Shown here in pieces: positions 1 to 9,400 of a stretch of DNA of 64,000 nt. The translations under genes and the position numbers were made by a program. Origin of the DNA: Lucinisca nassula (taxonomy: Eukaryota > Mollusca > Bivalvia > Lucinida > Lucinidae); the NCBI GenBank assembly GCA_963580285.1, contig OY757017.1, positions 116,275,527-116,339,526 of the forward strand. Reading direction: 5' to 3'. The notes beneath the pieces were generated by a model. That model saw only the letters and a list, made by a program, of their open reading frames with translations, made no database searches and was not told the DNA's origin. The first letter of the stretch is position 1. Every line of letters begins with the position of its first letter.

Positions 1-205
1 CTTAGAAGGACTAAGCCTGGCCGGGCAAAGCGGTGTGAGCCAGATCATCAAATGCATATTAGCCTTCTGGTTTCATTGGGCGGCAGGGCTTGCGATGTCA
101 TTTCATCTCAATTTCGGGTATATGTCCCACAAAACTGCAAGCAACGTCTCCAAAATGACCTAAATAGTGTTGACGGGGACGTTAAACCCCAATTCAAACA
201 AATAT
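1..205 (+). repeat. Family A retroposon, old copy
   Basis: Sense-strand copy of the commonest dispersed repeat in the window. Family A complete copies are about 300 bp: a GGCCCCCGCC start, a middle section around GTTTCATTGGGCGACAGG, and a 3' end of CAAAT(CAAA)n. This copy is cut by the window edge and diverged (it has GGGCAAAGCGGTG where younger copies have GAACCGCGGTG). Other copies are flanked by 11-18 bp target duplications, so the family moves by retroposition. I see no clear pol III A/B boxes, so SINE-like rather than proven SINE. Confidence 0.8.
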
Positions 206-866
206 TTCAATTTATGAAGAATATTATCCGTGTTTGTTGCACCTAAATTGTGCTGACTGACCGCGTTATGGTGTATCATAACCCGTGGTAAGGTGTACCC
301 TAATAAAAAATCAACCATTGAACCATCCATGTATTCAGTGGGTAGTGACAAGAACTGCGGCTGAAGCAAATACATCAATGGAAGCTCTGAAATCGCAATA
401 ACATTTAAATCACAAAATCGTGTGCACAAAAGATGTGTTACTGTCAAAAACCATTGATTGAAGTATGCTGGGGTGGGTGAAAACACATTAGATGAAAGAA
501 AAATGTTTGTGTTTTCGTTTGTAATGAACATAATTCTCTGCAACTGTATCAGTAAATGGTAATACCATTATTCTGTAGCTATGCAAATTAACCACCCTAA
601 AAGATAAGGATCTGGGCTACAATAAACCTTTTTTCTTACCGAAAATAATGCTGTGATGTCATGATTTCTGTAGCGTTCGTTGTACTCTGTCGCGTTCGTT
701 GTACTGCGGTAACCGGTGTGAATAACGACATGTAATATTTTCGATAATCCACTTGTGGATTGAATATGCAAATTAGCTAGATACGTCCTGTAACGGTACA
801 TGTGCCACGTCCTTAACGCCATCCCGTTTACTAACGGCGGAATATTGACATTTTTGTAAACAATCC
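206..866. other. No recognisable feature
   Basis: AT-rich sequence. Minus-strand open frames of 127 and 84 codons cross it but have no recognisable motif, and the first runs into the family A repeat. I see no gene here. Confidence 0.5.
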
Positions 867-868
867 TG

Positions 869-990
869 AATTTGTTTGTTTAAGAGTTTAACGGCCCAGT
901 CAACACTAATTTAGGTCATTTCTGAGCCGGTCAGTTTACGTATCCACACTTTTCCTGGACAGGCTTATACGTAAGCGTTTAACAAACAAT
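869..990 (-). repeat. Family G SINE tail fragment
   Basis: Matches the 3' half of the tRNA-derived SINE at 27848-28150 (GTTTAACGGCCCAGTCAACA, then CACTTTTCCTGGACAGGCTTATACGTAAGCG). The tRNA-like head is missing. The GTTTAACG...GTCAACAC wording also resembles the 3' part of family A, so the two may share a tail ancestry. Confidence 0.65.
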
Positions 991-1052
991 CGTGAATAAA
1001 ATGCGTTTTAAATGTCTAATGATATATAGAATCTGCATTCGTGCTCATGCAA

Positions 1053-1149
1053 TATTGAATTTATTAAACTCGTTGAGGAAAAGGGATAAAATGCTCGGCA
1101 CAGCCTCGCATTTTATCCATTTTTCTCAACTCGTTTAATAAATTCAATA
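1053..1149. repeat. Long near-perfect palindrome
   Basis: Two arms of about 40 bp, starting TATTGAATTTATTAAACTCG and closing CGTTTAATAAATTCAATA, surround a 13-nt loop. Probably a hairpin MITE or the centre of one. No open frame. Confidence 0.8.
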
Positions 1150-1274
1150 ATACAGGAACACTCATGTAAATCCTCTATGTAATGTTCATCCTTGTTAACA
1201 TCAATATGCAGAGATAGAATAGTGGGGTTTACACGCGCACATTTTATATTTGATTAACCTTCAGAAATAAACCA

Positions 1275-1456
1275 GGTGTCGTGGGTTCGATCCCGGCCTT
1301 CTTCAGACTTTCGGATAAGTCTTTAAACCGAATTGCCGTCTCCATTTGACCTTATCTGTTAGTGGGACGTAAAACTCAACCACGAACAAACTAAAAACAA
1401 AACAAACCAAAAAAAAAAAAAAAAAAAAAGAAAAAGAAAAAAAAAAACAACAACAG
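1275..1456 (+). repeat. Family B tRNA-derived SINE, 5'-truncated
   Basis: A pol III B box (GGTTCGATCCC, 1284-1294) is followed by a body seen twice more in reverse (21820-21925 and 26289-26412) and by an A-rich tail at 1385-1456. The tRNA A box is missing or lost. The A tail places the element on the plus strand. Confidence 0.75.
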
Positions 1457-2060
1457 AAAATATGCATTGGAATCACTTAACTATTTCATCGCGATATGAA
1501 CAGTGTGAATGGTAGTTCATCAGAGTGAGTAATGAACGCCAAACCTACTTAATAAAAATACCTTACAAGTGTTTTTAAGCGTATGCTTTTCTACACTATT
1601 CCCTAATTTGTCCCAGCTCGAGCAAAATACTTGTCACATAGGCGATTAGCAAAGGCTGGTGCGAGCCTTTAAGGCCCGTTTACACGACAAGATTAGTCTT
1701 TTAAGACTAGTCTTACAAGACATATCTTACATTTGAACCCTGCTATTACAATGTGGCAAATAGAACCTGTTCTATTTCAACAACATTAATCATGCCATTC
1801 CCGGCAATCAATCAGAGCAAAAGTGATTAAGGTTAATTACTTCCACATGAGGCTTCAAATTTCATTGACATTTAGCACTACATATAAAGTTGAAAAAAAA
1901 AAAATAAAGAAAAGGTGTCAAAGCAAGGAAAAATGTCATTATTCCAAAGCAGAGGTGCATCGAATGAAGGAACTATATCAAGAAGAAACACATCTCTTGA
2001 ACCAAAACTCACCTGAGTATCACATAAAAGACAGAAGGAATGACGCACTCATCAAGGGTC
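1457..2060. other. No recognisable gene
   Basis: AT-rich. It includes a small palindrome, AAGACTAGTCTT, at about 1698-1709. The 89-codon frame at 1823-2092 is lysine-rich from A-rich DNA and ends inside a MITE hairpin, so I do not call it a gene. Confidence 0.5.
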
Positions 2061-2063
2061 TAC

Positions 2064-2312
2064 ATTATTATTATTTCTGCTCCAAGCCATAGGTTGTGGG
2101 CACTTGTTAGAGCCGCTTCAGTGAAGCGATTCTAACGAGCACCCACAACCCATGTTTGAAGTGTAAAAATAAACTATTAGAAAAGTAACCATTTTGGAAA
2201 TATGAAAGAATGCGCTTTGCCACAGGGATGTGTTATCGTAAGGTTTAAGTTTTACTATATAAAATTGGGGTCCAAGGGGGGTCAACATTATAAAGTCGTG
2301 TTTTCCTGATCC
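2064..2312. mobile_element. Family C palindromic MITE
   Basis: Central hairpin at about 2088-2153 (GGTTGTGGGCACTTGTTAG against its inverse, with CTTCAGTGAAG at the tip), then one terminal region with GAATGCGCTTTGCC and GTGTTATCGTAA, then a GTCGTGTTTTCCTGAT end. It mixes the two end types of this family (subfamily 1 CATCACGAAAACACGCC; subfamily 2 CATTACGATAACACACC), so it is probably two overlapping copies. Confidence 0.75.
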
Positions 2313-2361
2313 TGGGTATTTTTGGGGGTATACATCTAGTAAATCTCTACCAAGACTATTC

Positions 2362-2506
2362 ATGTTATAGCCCTTTCGCCGAAAAATTCCCCCGCCCTGG
2401 GACCCTTTAGTTTTACATTGACTTATATAGGAAATTAAAAAAATCTTCTTCTCTGAAACCGCAAAACCCAGGTCTTTGATACTTGTTGTGAAGCTTCATC
2501 TATTGA
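2362..2506. repeat. ~160-bp tandem array, left part
   Basis: One unit of the array that resumes at 4034 (shared words: CCCTTTGGTTTTACAT, CTTATATAGGGAAA, GAAACC..AGGCCCAGG, GAAGCTTCATCTA). The reverse-transcriptase element at 2507-4033 separates it from the rest. Confidence 0.8.
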
Positions 2507-3450
2507 ACTTCATAAGAATTATACACTTTGGTCATGTCAGAAAGTGTGATGCCCTCACCTTTCTACTTGACAATATTTATATTAGATTCGGTACTAAGTT
2601 ATTTAGACAAATTGTGGGTATTCCGATGAGTACGAATTGCGCACCTCTTGTGGCTGATCTGTTCTTGTATTGTTATGAAAGAGACTTCATATTGTCGCAT
2701 TCCATTGATAACCAATCTGAAATTATTGAAGCTTTTAGCTCCACTTCTAGATATTTAGATGATTTATTAAATATTGATAATACCTATTTCGATGGTTTGA
2801 TCAGTCAGATTTACCCCCCAGAACTTCAGTTAAGTAAAGCAAATTCTTCTGATACCGAGGCCCCGTTTTTGGATTTACATCTATCTATTGTAGATGGGTT
2901 TGTTTCGTGCAAAATTTATGATAAACGCGATGACTTTGATTTTGAGATTGTAAATTTTCCTTCTTTGTATGGTGATGTTCCTCGTGCGCCATCCTATAGC
3001 GTTTATATTTCGCAATTAATTCGATTTGCTAGAGTGTGTAGTCATGTAACTGACTTCAACACTCGTAATAAATTATTAACGGCTAAACTCCTTAATCAGG
3101 GTTATCGGTACCATAAACTACGCAAAGCCTTTTCAAAATTTTATAGACGGCATTCTGATTTAATTTCAAAATTCAATATAGGACTTAAATCTCTTCTGCA
3201 ACAAGGTCTACCGGAACCCGAATTTTATGGTGACTTAGTATATAAATTCAGAAAAATATATAACCGCAATGACTTCAGCACCCAATTTCGTAAAATCATT
3301 CTTCGATATAAAAAGATTGGGTACAACATGGATGTTATACGACAGACTGCATGCATGGTAGTTAACCCAATCACGATTGGCAACTTTGCTTCCCTCTTTA
3401 ATTGCACGCCGGTGTATCAGGCCTCAGATTCTATGACGGCTCCAACGTAA
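2476..3450 (+). CDS. Reverse transcriptase fragment of a retroelement
   Basis: A 324-codon open frame with the catalytic core of a reverse transcriptase. Residues 48-51 are GIPM and residues 93-96 are YLDD, the metal-binding palm motif; downstream are FLDLHLSI and KIYDKRDDFDFEIVNFP blocks and a conserved VVNPITI near the C-terminus. From memory this family is abundant in aquatic invertebrates and its motif style is closest to Penelope-like elements; I see no GIY-YIG nuclease, so that assignment is tentative. About the first ten residues are encoded by the flanking tandem repeat: the element is 5'-truncated and the ATG is accidental. The finger region and true start are missing. No frameshift over 300 codons suggests a young copy, but it cannot be autonomous. 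Confidence 0.85.
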   Translation: MILVVKLHLLNFIRIIHFGHVRKCDALTFLLDNIYIRFGTKLFRQIVGIPMSTNCAPLVADLFLYCYERDFILSHSIDNQSEIIEAFSSTSRYLDDLLNIDNTYFDGLISQIYPPELQLSKANSSDTEAPFLDLHLSIVDGFVSCKIYDKRDDFDFEIVNFPSLYGDVPRAPSYSVYISQLIRFARVCSHVTDFNTRNKLLTAKLLNQGYRYHKLRKAFSKFYRRHSDLISKFNIGLKSLLQQGLPEPEFYGDLVYKFRKIYNRNDFSTQFRKIILRYKKIGYNMDVIRQTACMVVNPITIGNFASLFNCTPVYQASDSMTAPT

Positions 3451-4033
3451 AGGCTTAATGAGAATTAGAGAAATCTAATTCTTGGTAATGTTGGTTGGTG
3501 CCCGGTGCTCTGTCTCTGGTTGGGCCCATCGGAGTCTAACTGTTGGTTTTCTTTTGCTCCAGCATTTCAGTGGTTTCTTGCTGTCGAGTCCTCACCGTTG
3601 TCTCACCTCTGTGGTTCTTTGATTTTTTTGTGTTCACGGAGATGTTGCACTGCTGAGTTAGGAGGCCTTCATGCGGACTGAACAAATAATTTGTCTAAAT
3701 CGCGACGGAAGTAAGGGCGAGGATTGTGGCCACGTAAAATCGATTTAATCCCCCCAGTGGAAATCTTTCCACTGACCGTTCCAAGGCGGTTCTTCTGTCG
3801 CGGTTTATTTATATTGTTGTTTGTTACTTACTATGTGTATCGCTTGTGTCTTTTTATTTGTGATGGCCATGTGGCCATTTTGTGGGAAAGTAACTGTCCT
3901 TATGGCCTTCCTTTGTTTAGGTTTCCATTTTGGTCTGGTCGCTTAATGTTTGTGTTTCTTTCCCTTTGGTGTCTTTGATGGGTGGAGTAAGTTAATTGTA
4001 TCGATTCCTGATCTTTGTTTTACTTCTACTTTT
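2507..4033 (+). mobile_element. 5'-truncated retroelement inserted in tandem array
   Basis: Boundaries are read from the interrupted repeat: the unit breaks after GAAGCTTCATCTATTGAAC and resumes at CTATCAAGGTTGTTCAAA. The insert holds the reverse-transcriptase frame (to 3450) and a ~580-bp 3' untranslated region. The last ~270 bp (from GACCGTTCCAAGGCGG to CTTCTACTTTT) recur alone at 5790-6024, 60371-60626 and, reversed, 63333-63416, as expected of a retroelement copied from its 3' end. No obvious target duplication. Confidence 0.8.
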
Positions 4034-5060
4034 CTATCAAGGTTGTTCAAATGATAGCCCTTGGACCAAAAATGCCCCCGCACCGGGGCAATTTGGTTTT
4101 ACATAGACTTATATAGGGAAAGCCTTTTAAAAATCTTCTTGTCTGAAACCAGAAGGCTTAGGTGTTTGATATTTGTTATGAAGCTTCGTCTGGTGGACCT
4201 CTATCAAGATTGTTCAAATTATAGCCCTGGGGCACAAAATGCCAACGCCCTGGGCCCTTTGGTTTTGCATGACTTTTTTACATAGGGAAAACCTTTAAAC
4301 ACTTCTTGTCTGAAACCAGAAGGCCCAGGTGTTTGATATTTGATATTAAGCTGTGGACCTGTATCACTCTGGTGCCACAGATGCCCTTGCCCCGGGGTCC
4401 TTTGGTTTTACATTGACTTATATGAAGAAAATCTTTAAAAATCATCTCTGAAACCGCAGGGCCTGGTCTTTGTAATTTTGTGTGAAGATTCATCTAGCAG
4501 AACATATTCTTTCAAGTTTGTTCAGATTATAGCCCTTGGGTCATAAATGGCCCCGCCCCGGGGCCCACTGATTTTATGGTAAACCTTTGAAAAAACTTCT
4601 TGATTGAAACAAAAAGGCCCAAGTTTTTGATATTTAGAATGATGCGTCATCTGGTGGACCGCTACTATGCTGTTCAAATTATAGTCGTGGGGCGAAAGGT
4701 GGCCAAGGCCCCACCAGTTTTGCATAGGCTTATATATGGGAAACCTTTAAAAATCTTCTTCTTTGAAACCACAAGGCCCAGGTCTTTGATATTTTGCTTG
4801 AAGCTTCATGGGGGTGACCTCTACCCAGATTTTCCATAGCATAGCCCTGGGGGTCAAAATGGTCCCGTCCCAGGGCCTACCGGTTTTACATAGACTTGCA
4901 TAGGGAAAATCTTTAAATACCTTCTCGTCTGAAACCAGAAGGCCCAAGTCTTTGATATTTGGAAGGAAGCTTCCTATAGCTGCCCTCTACCAGGATTGTC
5001 CAAACTATAACCCCATGGGGTCAAAAATGGACCCGCCCGAAGCCCATAGGTTTTATATTG
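4034..5060. repeat. ~160-bp tandem array (six degenerate units)
   Basis: Units of roughly 150-168 bp, tracked by the word GAAACC..AAGGCCCAGG at about 4145, 4313, 4450, 4605, 4765 and 4930. Related units lie at 47095-47524. Short frames here are repeat-derived. Confidence 0.85.
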
Positions 5061-5065
5061 GGTTA

Positions 5066-5500
5066 AGGCTGAGTCGTTTTATCTGTGTCTGGTGCACTAG
5101 GACCTGGCCCTCAATTTGCCTAGACAGTGACATTCAAGTCAGCTCTGTATTGTCAAAGGCAACAACTGACCACTAACCACCCCTCCTCCTCCCTTTGTCA
5201 CCATGTGATAATTAGTAAGACTGAGCCGCATCATCTTCTTCTGTTGCACTAGGACCTGACTCTAAATGGCCACCATGTGTCCAGATAGTGACATAAGTCA
5301 GCGCTGTATTGTCAAGGGGAACTCATATGTCTAACATCTAATGCCATTTCTTGCAGCCCCCCCCCCCCCTCAACGATGCATTGTAAGTTAGACTGCGCAA
5401 ATTCATCTCCATGCACTAGGACATGACCCTCAATGGCCAGAAGGTGCCCAGATAGTAACATACAAGCCAGCTCTGTAGAAAAGAGCTTTTGAAAGACTTC
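5066..5500. repeat. Second tandem repeat, three ~160-bp units
   Basis: Units start near 5066, 5218 and 5390 and share TGCACTAGGACCTG..CC, CAGATAGTGACAT and AAGTCAGCTCTGTATTGTC. A poly-C run (about 5357-5370) lies in the second unit. Confidence 0.8.
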
Positions 5501-5789
5501 ATTCTCAGAAAGAACATAATCCGGAAGGAAAGTTCCATGGGTGACCCTCTGACAAAAATAGTTTCGCTCCACTAAACATAATAGTCACCAAAACGAATCG
5601 ATAAACAAGCTTTAAAATGACTTCTACTACTAAATAGGTAGACTGACTTTGAAATAATTTCACAGAAATGTTCCTTGGGTCACTTTCAACCGAAATGGCT
5701 TAAACCATCCACTCCACCTTATTTTACCTACCACTTTTTCTGTTCAATAAGGATCAGGTGAGCGATCCAGGGCCATTATGGTCCTCTTG
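5501..5789 (+). repeat. Array 3' end with terminal hairpin
   Basis: The stretch ends with a small hairpin around AGGGCCATTATGGTCCT, followed by CTTG. The same 'hairpin then CTTG or CTGG' ending closes the arrays at 15928, 41462 and 52585, a layout like the 3' end of Helitron/Helentron elements. That link is inference. Confidence 0.45.
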
Positions 5790-6024
5790 TGTTTGTTATG
5801 GTTTGTCTTTGAGTGTGTGTATAAATTATATCTTTTTTATTTTGGATAGCCAATTTTGCATTTGGCGGGTAGTAACTGTCCTTCTGGATTTCCGCTCTTG
5901 GTGTTTCCATTAGGGTCTGTTGATTCATGTTTGTGTTTCTTTCCATTTGGTGTCTCTGATGGGAGGTGTGGGTTAATTGTATCGATTCCTGATAATTGCC
6001 TTCACTTCTACTTTTATATCGTCT
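5790..6024 (+). mobile_element. Retroelement 3' tail, 5'-truncated copy
   Basis: Aligns with the 3' untranslated end of the reverse-transcriptase element (3790-4033): TAACTGTCCTT.TGG, TTTCCATT.GGTCTG, CATGTTTGTGTTTCTTTCC and ATCGATTCCTGAT follow in the same order. No coding sequence remains. Confidence 0.8.
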
Positions 6025-6224
6025 TTGCTGCCAGTCCCCTGACTCTGAAAATATAAGAGAACAGAAAACAACATACTCGTTCAATGCAAACATAAACTGT
6101 AAACTAACGAAAACAGACAGCTGTTAAACTTGCACAATGGTCTAGTCCTTGACGACTCCTCATTCTTGCAAATAAAACAATTGAACAAGTCTGTGTAATG
6201 AGCGCCCCCGTTAATTTCACTTTG

Positions 6225-6700
6225 TACAGAAAGAACTGGGGTTTACTGGGGTATGCATTACTTTCCTTATTGCAGCTTCAAGATATGGGTTGTGGGTTTT
6301 CGTTTGAACCGCATCTACGTTCTCACCAATACTCACACCTATGTTTTTGAGTAAAAAAAGGAATAATTCCTTACATTAGGAAAACACGCCTATTCAAAGA
6401 TATTGGAAATACTTTACCACCAAAAATGACAATTTTTTTCAGATAAAAATGCTTTAAATTTCATTATTTCTGCTCGCCGAGGCGGTTCTAACGAGTACCC
6501 ACAAGCTATGTTTTTGAGCAGAAATAAGAAGAATAACGTATACCCCTGTAAACCCCAGTTTTACTGTATAAAAGTGGGGTTGAAGGGGGTCAAAATTATA
6601 GAGGTGTGTTCTCGTGATGATATTCCATCAGAAGGTTAACTAATTTGGAAATGAGAAAGAATGCACTATGCCGTACGGATGTGTTATCGTAATGGGATTT
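6225..6700. mobile_element. Family C MITEs, two overlapping copies
   Basis: Left, a diverged subfamily 2 half (ACTGGGGTTTACTGGGGTATGC); then a subfamily 1 copy from GGAAAACACGCCTATTC (6381) with half of the hairpin (GGCGGTTCTAACGAGTACCC, about 6482) and its end GGTGTGTTCTCGTGATG; then a subfamily 2 terminus (GTGTTATCGTAATGG, 6681). The order suggests one copy inserted in another. Confidence 0.7.
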
Positions 6701-7616
6701 ACGTTGGTTGGCGCATCAATAATACCGAATGAATTAGGGCAATTTGCAAGCTTAATGTATTTCCCACCCTGAGAGAAACGTTAATGTTGATAAAAAGGAT
6801 CATGACATTACATACTGTAAACCTTATAGAAGTTAATGATTTTTCTGTGTAAAGTTAATTGTTTTACCTATTCTAGAAACCTAGCTAATCTCTAACCAAA
6901 ATGTCAAACCATTACAGACGTTATAAATGGAGACAACGCATCTTAAAATGGACCAGGGCAATGGAAAATATATATTTTTCCAGCATTAGCGCATATGCAA
7001 TATAAAACCAGGGTGCATACCCACTGGGCTAGAATGCAACCATTCCCATATGCACGTGCATCCATCTACTGTATTTTAAAGGCTGGTTCCACAATGTGGG
7101 TGTACACGTGGAATTGAGCCTTTACTGGGCGAATATGTCTGAAGTCACATTTTTGTGTGTGGTGGCTCATGTAGCAGACAGTCTTAGAAATACAAATAAG
7201 GCCCGGAATGTTTGACTCCTGAGAGTAACAACCACACACAAAGAAAAAAACATTGCCATTATGACATCATAGTCGGGCTATATTATCCGTTCTTGAGTGG
7301 GACTGGGAATAATATTTCCAGACGAAAAATGCGATATATTTTCGTAGTAATGCTAAAAACTGCACATTATTGCTACAGTAAATAGATCTGCCGCATTATA
7401 TCTCGTCGAGTGGATGATCAAAGTGTCACATGAGAGACATGGAGCTTCGAGTGTGATGCATTAGATCCGGGAACATCCACGAGACGAGATCCTGTGTGGC
7501 AGACTAAGTACTATAGTAACAAGTACAGATTTTACAAAAAGCTATGTCTACGCTTAGCACATAATAAATGTGAATGTCTAAAGTTATATCCCAGAAATAT
7601 ATTTTGTACAATTAAC
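6701..7616. other. No recognisable feature
   Basis: Mixed-composition sequence without long frames, repeats or RNA genes that I can recognise. Confidence 0.5.
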
Positions 7617-7862
7617 TGGGGCCAGTTGTTCAAAGCATCGTTAGCTTAACGAGCTCGTTAGCGGTCATGTTGTTAACTGTTCTAGCAAGTACAATATCAA
7701 ACATTTTGGCATTTTTGCTGAAAAAATGCGAGCAGCTTTTGCATTCGCAAAAGCTGCTCACATTTTTTCAGCAAAAATTTCAACATATTTGCCATATTTA
7801 ATGATCAAAGTTTTAACGATACGTTAACTAACGACGTCGTTAGTTTTGAACAACTGACCCCA
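7617..7862. mobile_element. TIR MITE with internal hairpin
   Basis: Ends are inverted copies: TGGGG[C/T]CAGTTGTTCAAA at the left and its complement ending GACCCCA at the right. The inside carries a nearly perfect hairpin at about 7713-7788, with GCAGCTTTTGC and its inverse around ATTC. No coding capacity and no clear target duplication. Confidence 0.85.
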
Positions 7863-7968
7863 GGTCTTTGGCAATACTCTTATTGTCAGTCTGCACACAA
7901 GAATGTCTAAAGTGCAAATGCTGTAATTTTGCCAAAACGTCATTTGTCGTTTTTAAAAAGGCATATGT

Positions 7969-8178
7969 GGAGCGCTGTGGTGCAGTGGTAAAGCATCGGA
8001 TTCGAGATCGAGAGGTAGCCGGTTCGATCCTCGCAAGCGCCATGTGTTGTGTCCTTGAGCAAGAAACGTTATCCACATTGCTTAATACTGGTTCTTACCC
8101 AGGAAAAGAGGGCCTCATGGAAGATTAGTACCAGTACTAAATGTGTTACCCTCTATAAAAAAGGTCTATTATTATATG
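7969..8178 (+). repeat. Family D tRNA-derived SINE
   Basis: The head resembles a tRNA gene: A box TGGTGCAGTGG (7978-7988), B box GGTTCGATCCT (8021-8031), and closing AGCGCC/GGAGCGCT pairing. The body ends CCCTCTATAAAA..GGTCTATTATTATA. A second copy is at 33211-33420 and a tail-only copy at 13571-13660. It is a pol III-transcribed retroposon, not a functional tRNA, because a long non-tRNA body follows. Confidence 0.88.
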
Positions 8179-8846
8179 TGCAACTTCAATATGTCTGTAT
8201 CATCTTATCAAATGGAATGCTTGAAAACTGTTGATGAAGTTAAGTAGACAACTTTCCTGTACCTTGAAGATTAACCAAAAAGTTTGCTGACGGCGAGGCA
8301 TTTTTTTTTTCAGTTCACCAGAGCTGAGCTTGGTCCGTCGTGGTCGAGAGTTTGTAGATTTATATTTTGTATTACCCTGTACAAATATGACAGCAAATAT
8401 GGGCTTGTACAAATGTGATTTGCAATTCTCTGCCAGAGCTCTGCCCGTGGGCCTCTTTTTAGTGTGAAAGTTTACACTTGTTATGGGCAGATTTTTTCTT
8501 CTAGTAAAAGCTTATACTTGTTGCATAAATACACCATGCATTGTGGGTAACTAATGGCTGTACTTCCTTGTAAAACCCACCGTCTATAATGGACGTAGAC
8601 AATTATATGTTTATTATGTACCTTTGTCCTTACAATAGAATCATGTTAATATATATCATATAAAGCCGGACACTTTGGCATCACGTTGCGTTTTGTAAAT
8701 GACGCCATCATGTTGTCCCGTCCGATTTTGCATTACAAATGGCTGTAGTTGGTGATATTTGACATGAGATTGACATTTATGCAAAGAAAAGATACATCCA
8801 AACACTACGTCATCACTCAATAATACTATTTGCCGGGAGTTACCGG
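8179..8846. other. No gene; short shared word
   Basis: No coding signal. At about 8758-8790 lies TTTGACATGAGATTGAC.TTTATGCAA, which recurs with three differences near 62441-62470, hinting at another dispersed repeat. Confidence 0.45.
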
Positions 8847-8848
8847 AG

Positions 8849-9283
8849 GTGGGTGTTACATGTGGGTGTACGGCGTCCCGCAAACCCCCATGCTGACAAG
8901 GCAACCGAGCGTGATCTCTGACAGGTGTACGGGCAGCTATGGGGTAAGGCACAAGAAAGATATCAAATGAATTATTTACAGTATCTATATAATACAACAC
9001 TAACACAAAACATCACATTTATTTGCTTCTAAAGCGCACCCACGACGTCCGTCCCGAAGGCAAAACAATGTTCTGTGCTCGGAACGGGGTGACGTGAGTG
9101 TCTACAAAAGCAGATAACAAAACAAAATAAGAAAAAGAAACAACACAAGACGCGACTGGCCAGATTATAACTTAGGTTGAACCCCCCTATCGCGCACTGG
9201 TATGAAATTGTTTGTCGACCTTGTTGTCGACCACAGGTTGATATGTATCATTTATCGATCGACGAACTTGAAGTCCCTGTAAT
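8849..9283. mobile_element. LTR-like block, left half
   Basis: Colinear with 24393-24834. Together with 15929-16264 it forms the same ~780-bp block that is uninterrupted at 24393-25170. The block starts TGTTACAT and carries a TATATAA word (about 8985 here), which would suit an LTR, but no matching CA end or target duplication is visible. Confidence 0.6.
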
Positions 9284-9400
9284 TGCACGACCCGCAGAAA
9301 AAGCGACCGACTGAAGTCGGTTTTCTAAGAGTGCCCTAAAATCACCGTGTCATTCGGTCAATCGGTCATTCTGTCAGTCTGTCAGTCTGTCTGTCCGTCC

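Noticed and set aside
160..543. 127-codon minus-strand open frame
   Set aside because: Part of it is antisense to a family A repeat, and the rest has no motif or splice signal.
7971..8042. Functional tRNA gene
   Set aside because: The A and B boxes are tRNA-like, but the cloverleaf is imperfect and a SINE body with TTA tail follows; the same layout recurs at 33211.
8849..9283. Calling the block a proven solo LTR
   Set aside because: It starts TGTTACAT, but I could not find a CA end, a primer-binding site or a flanking target duplication.
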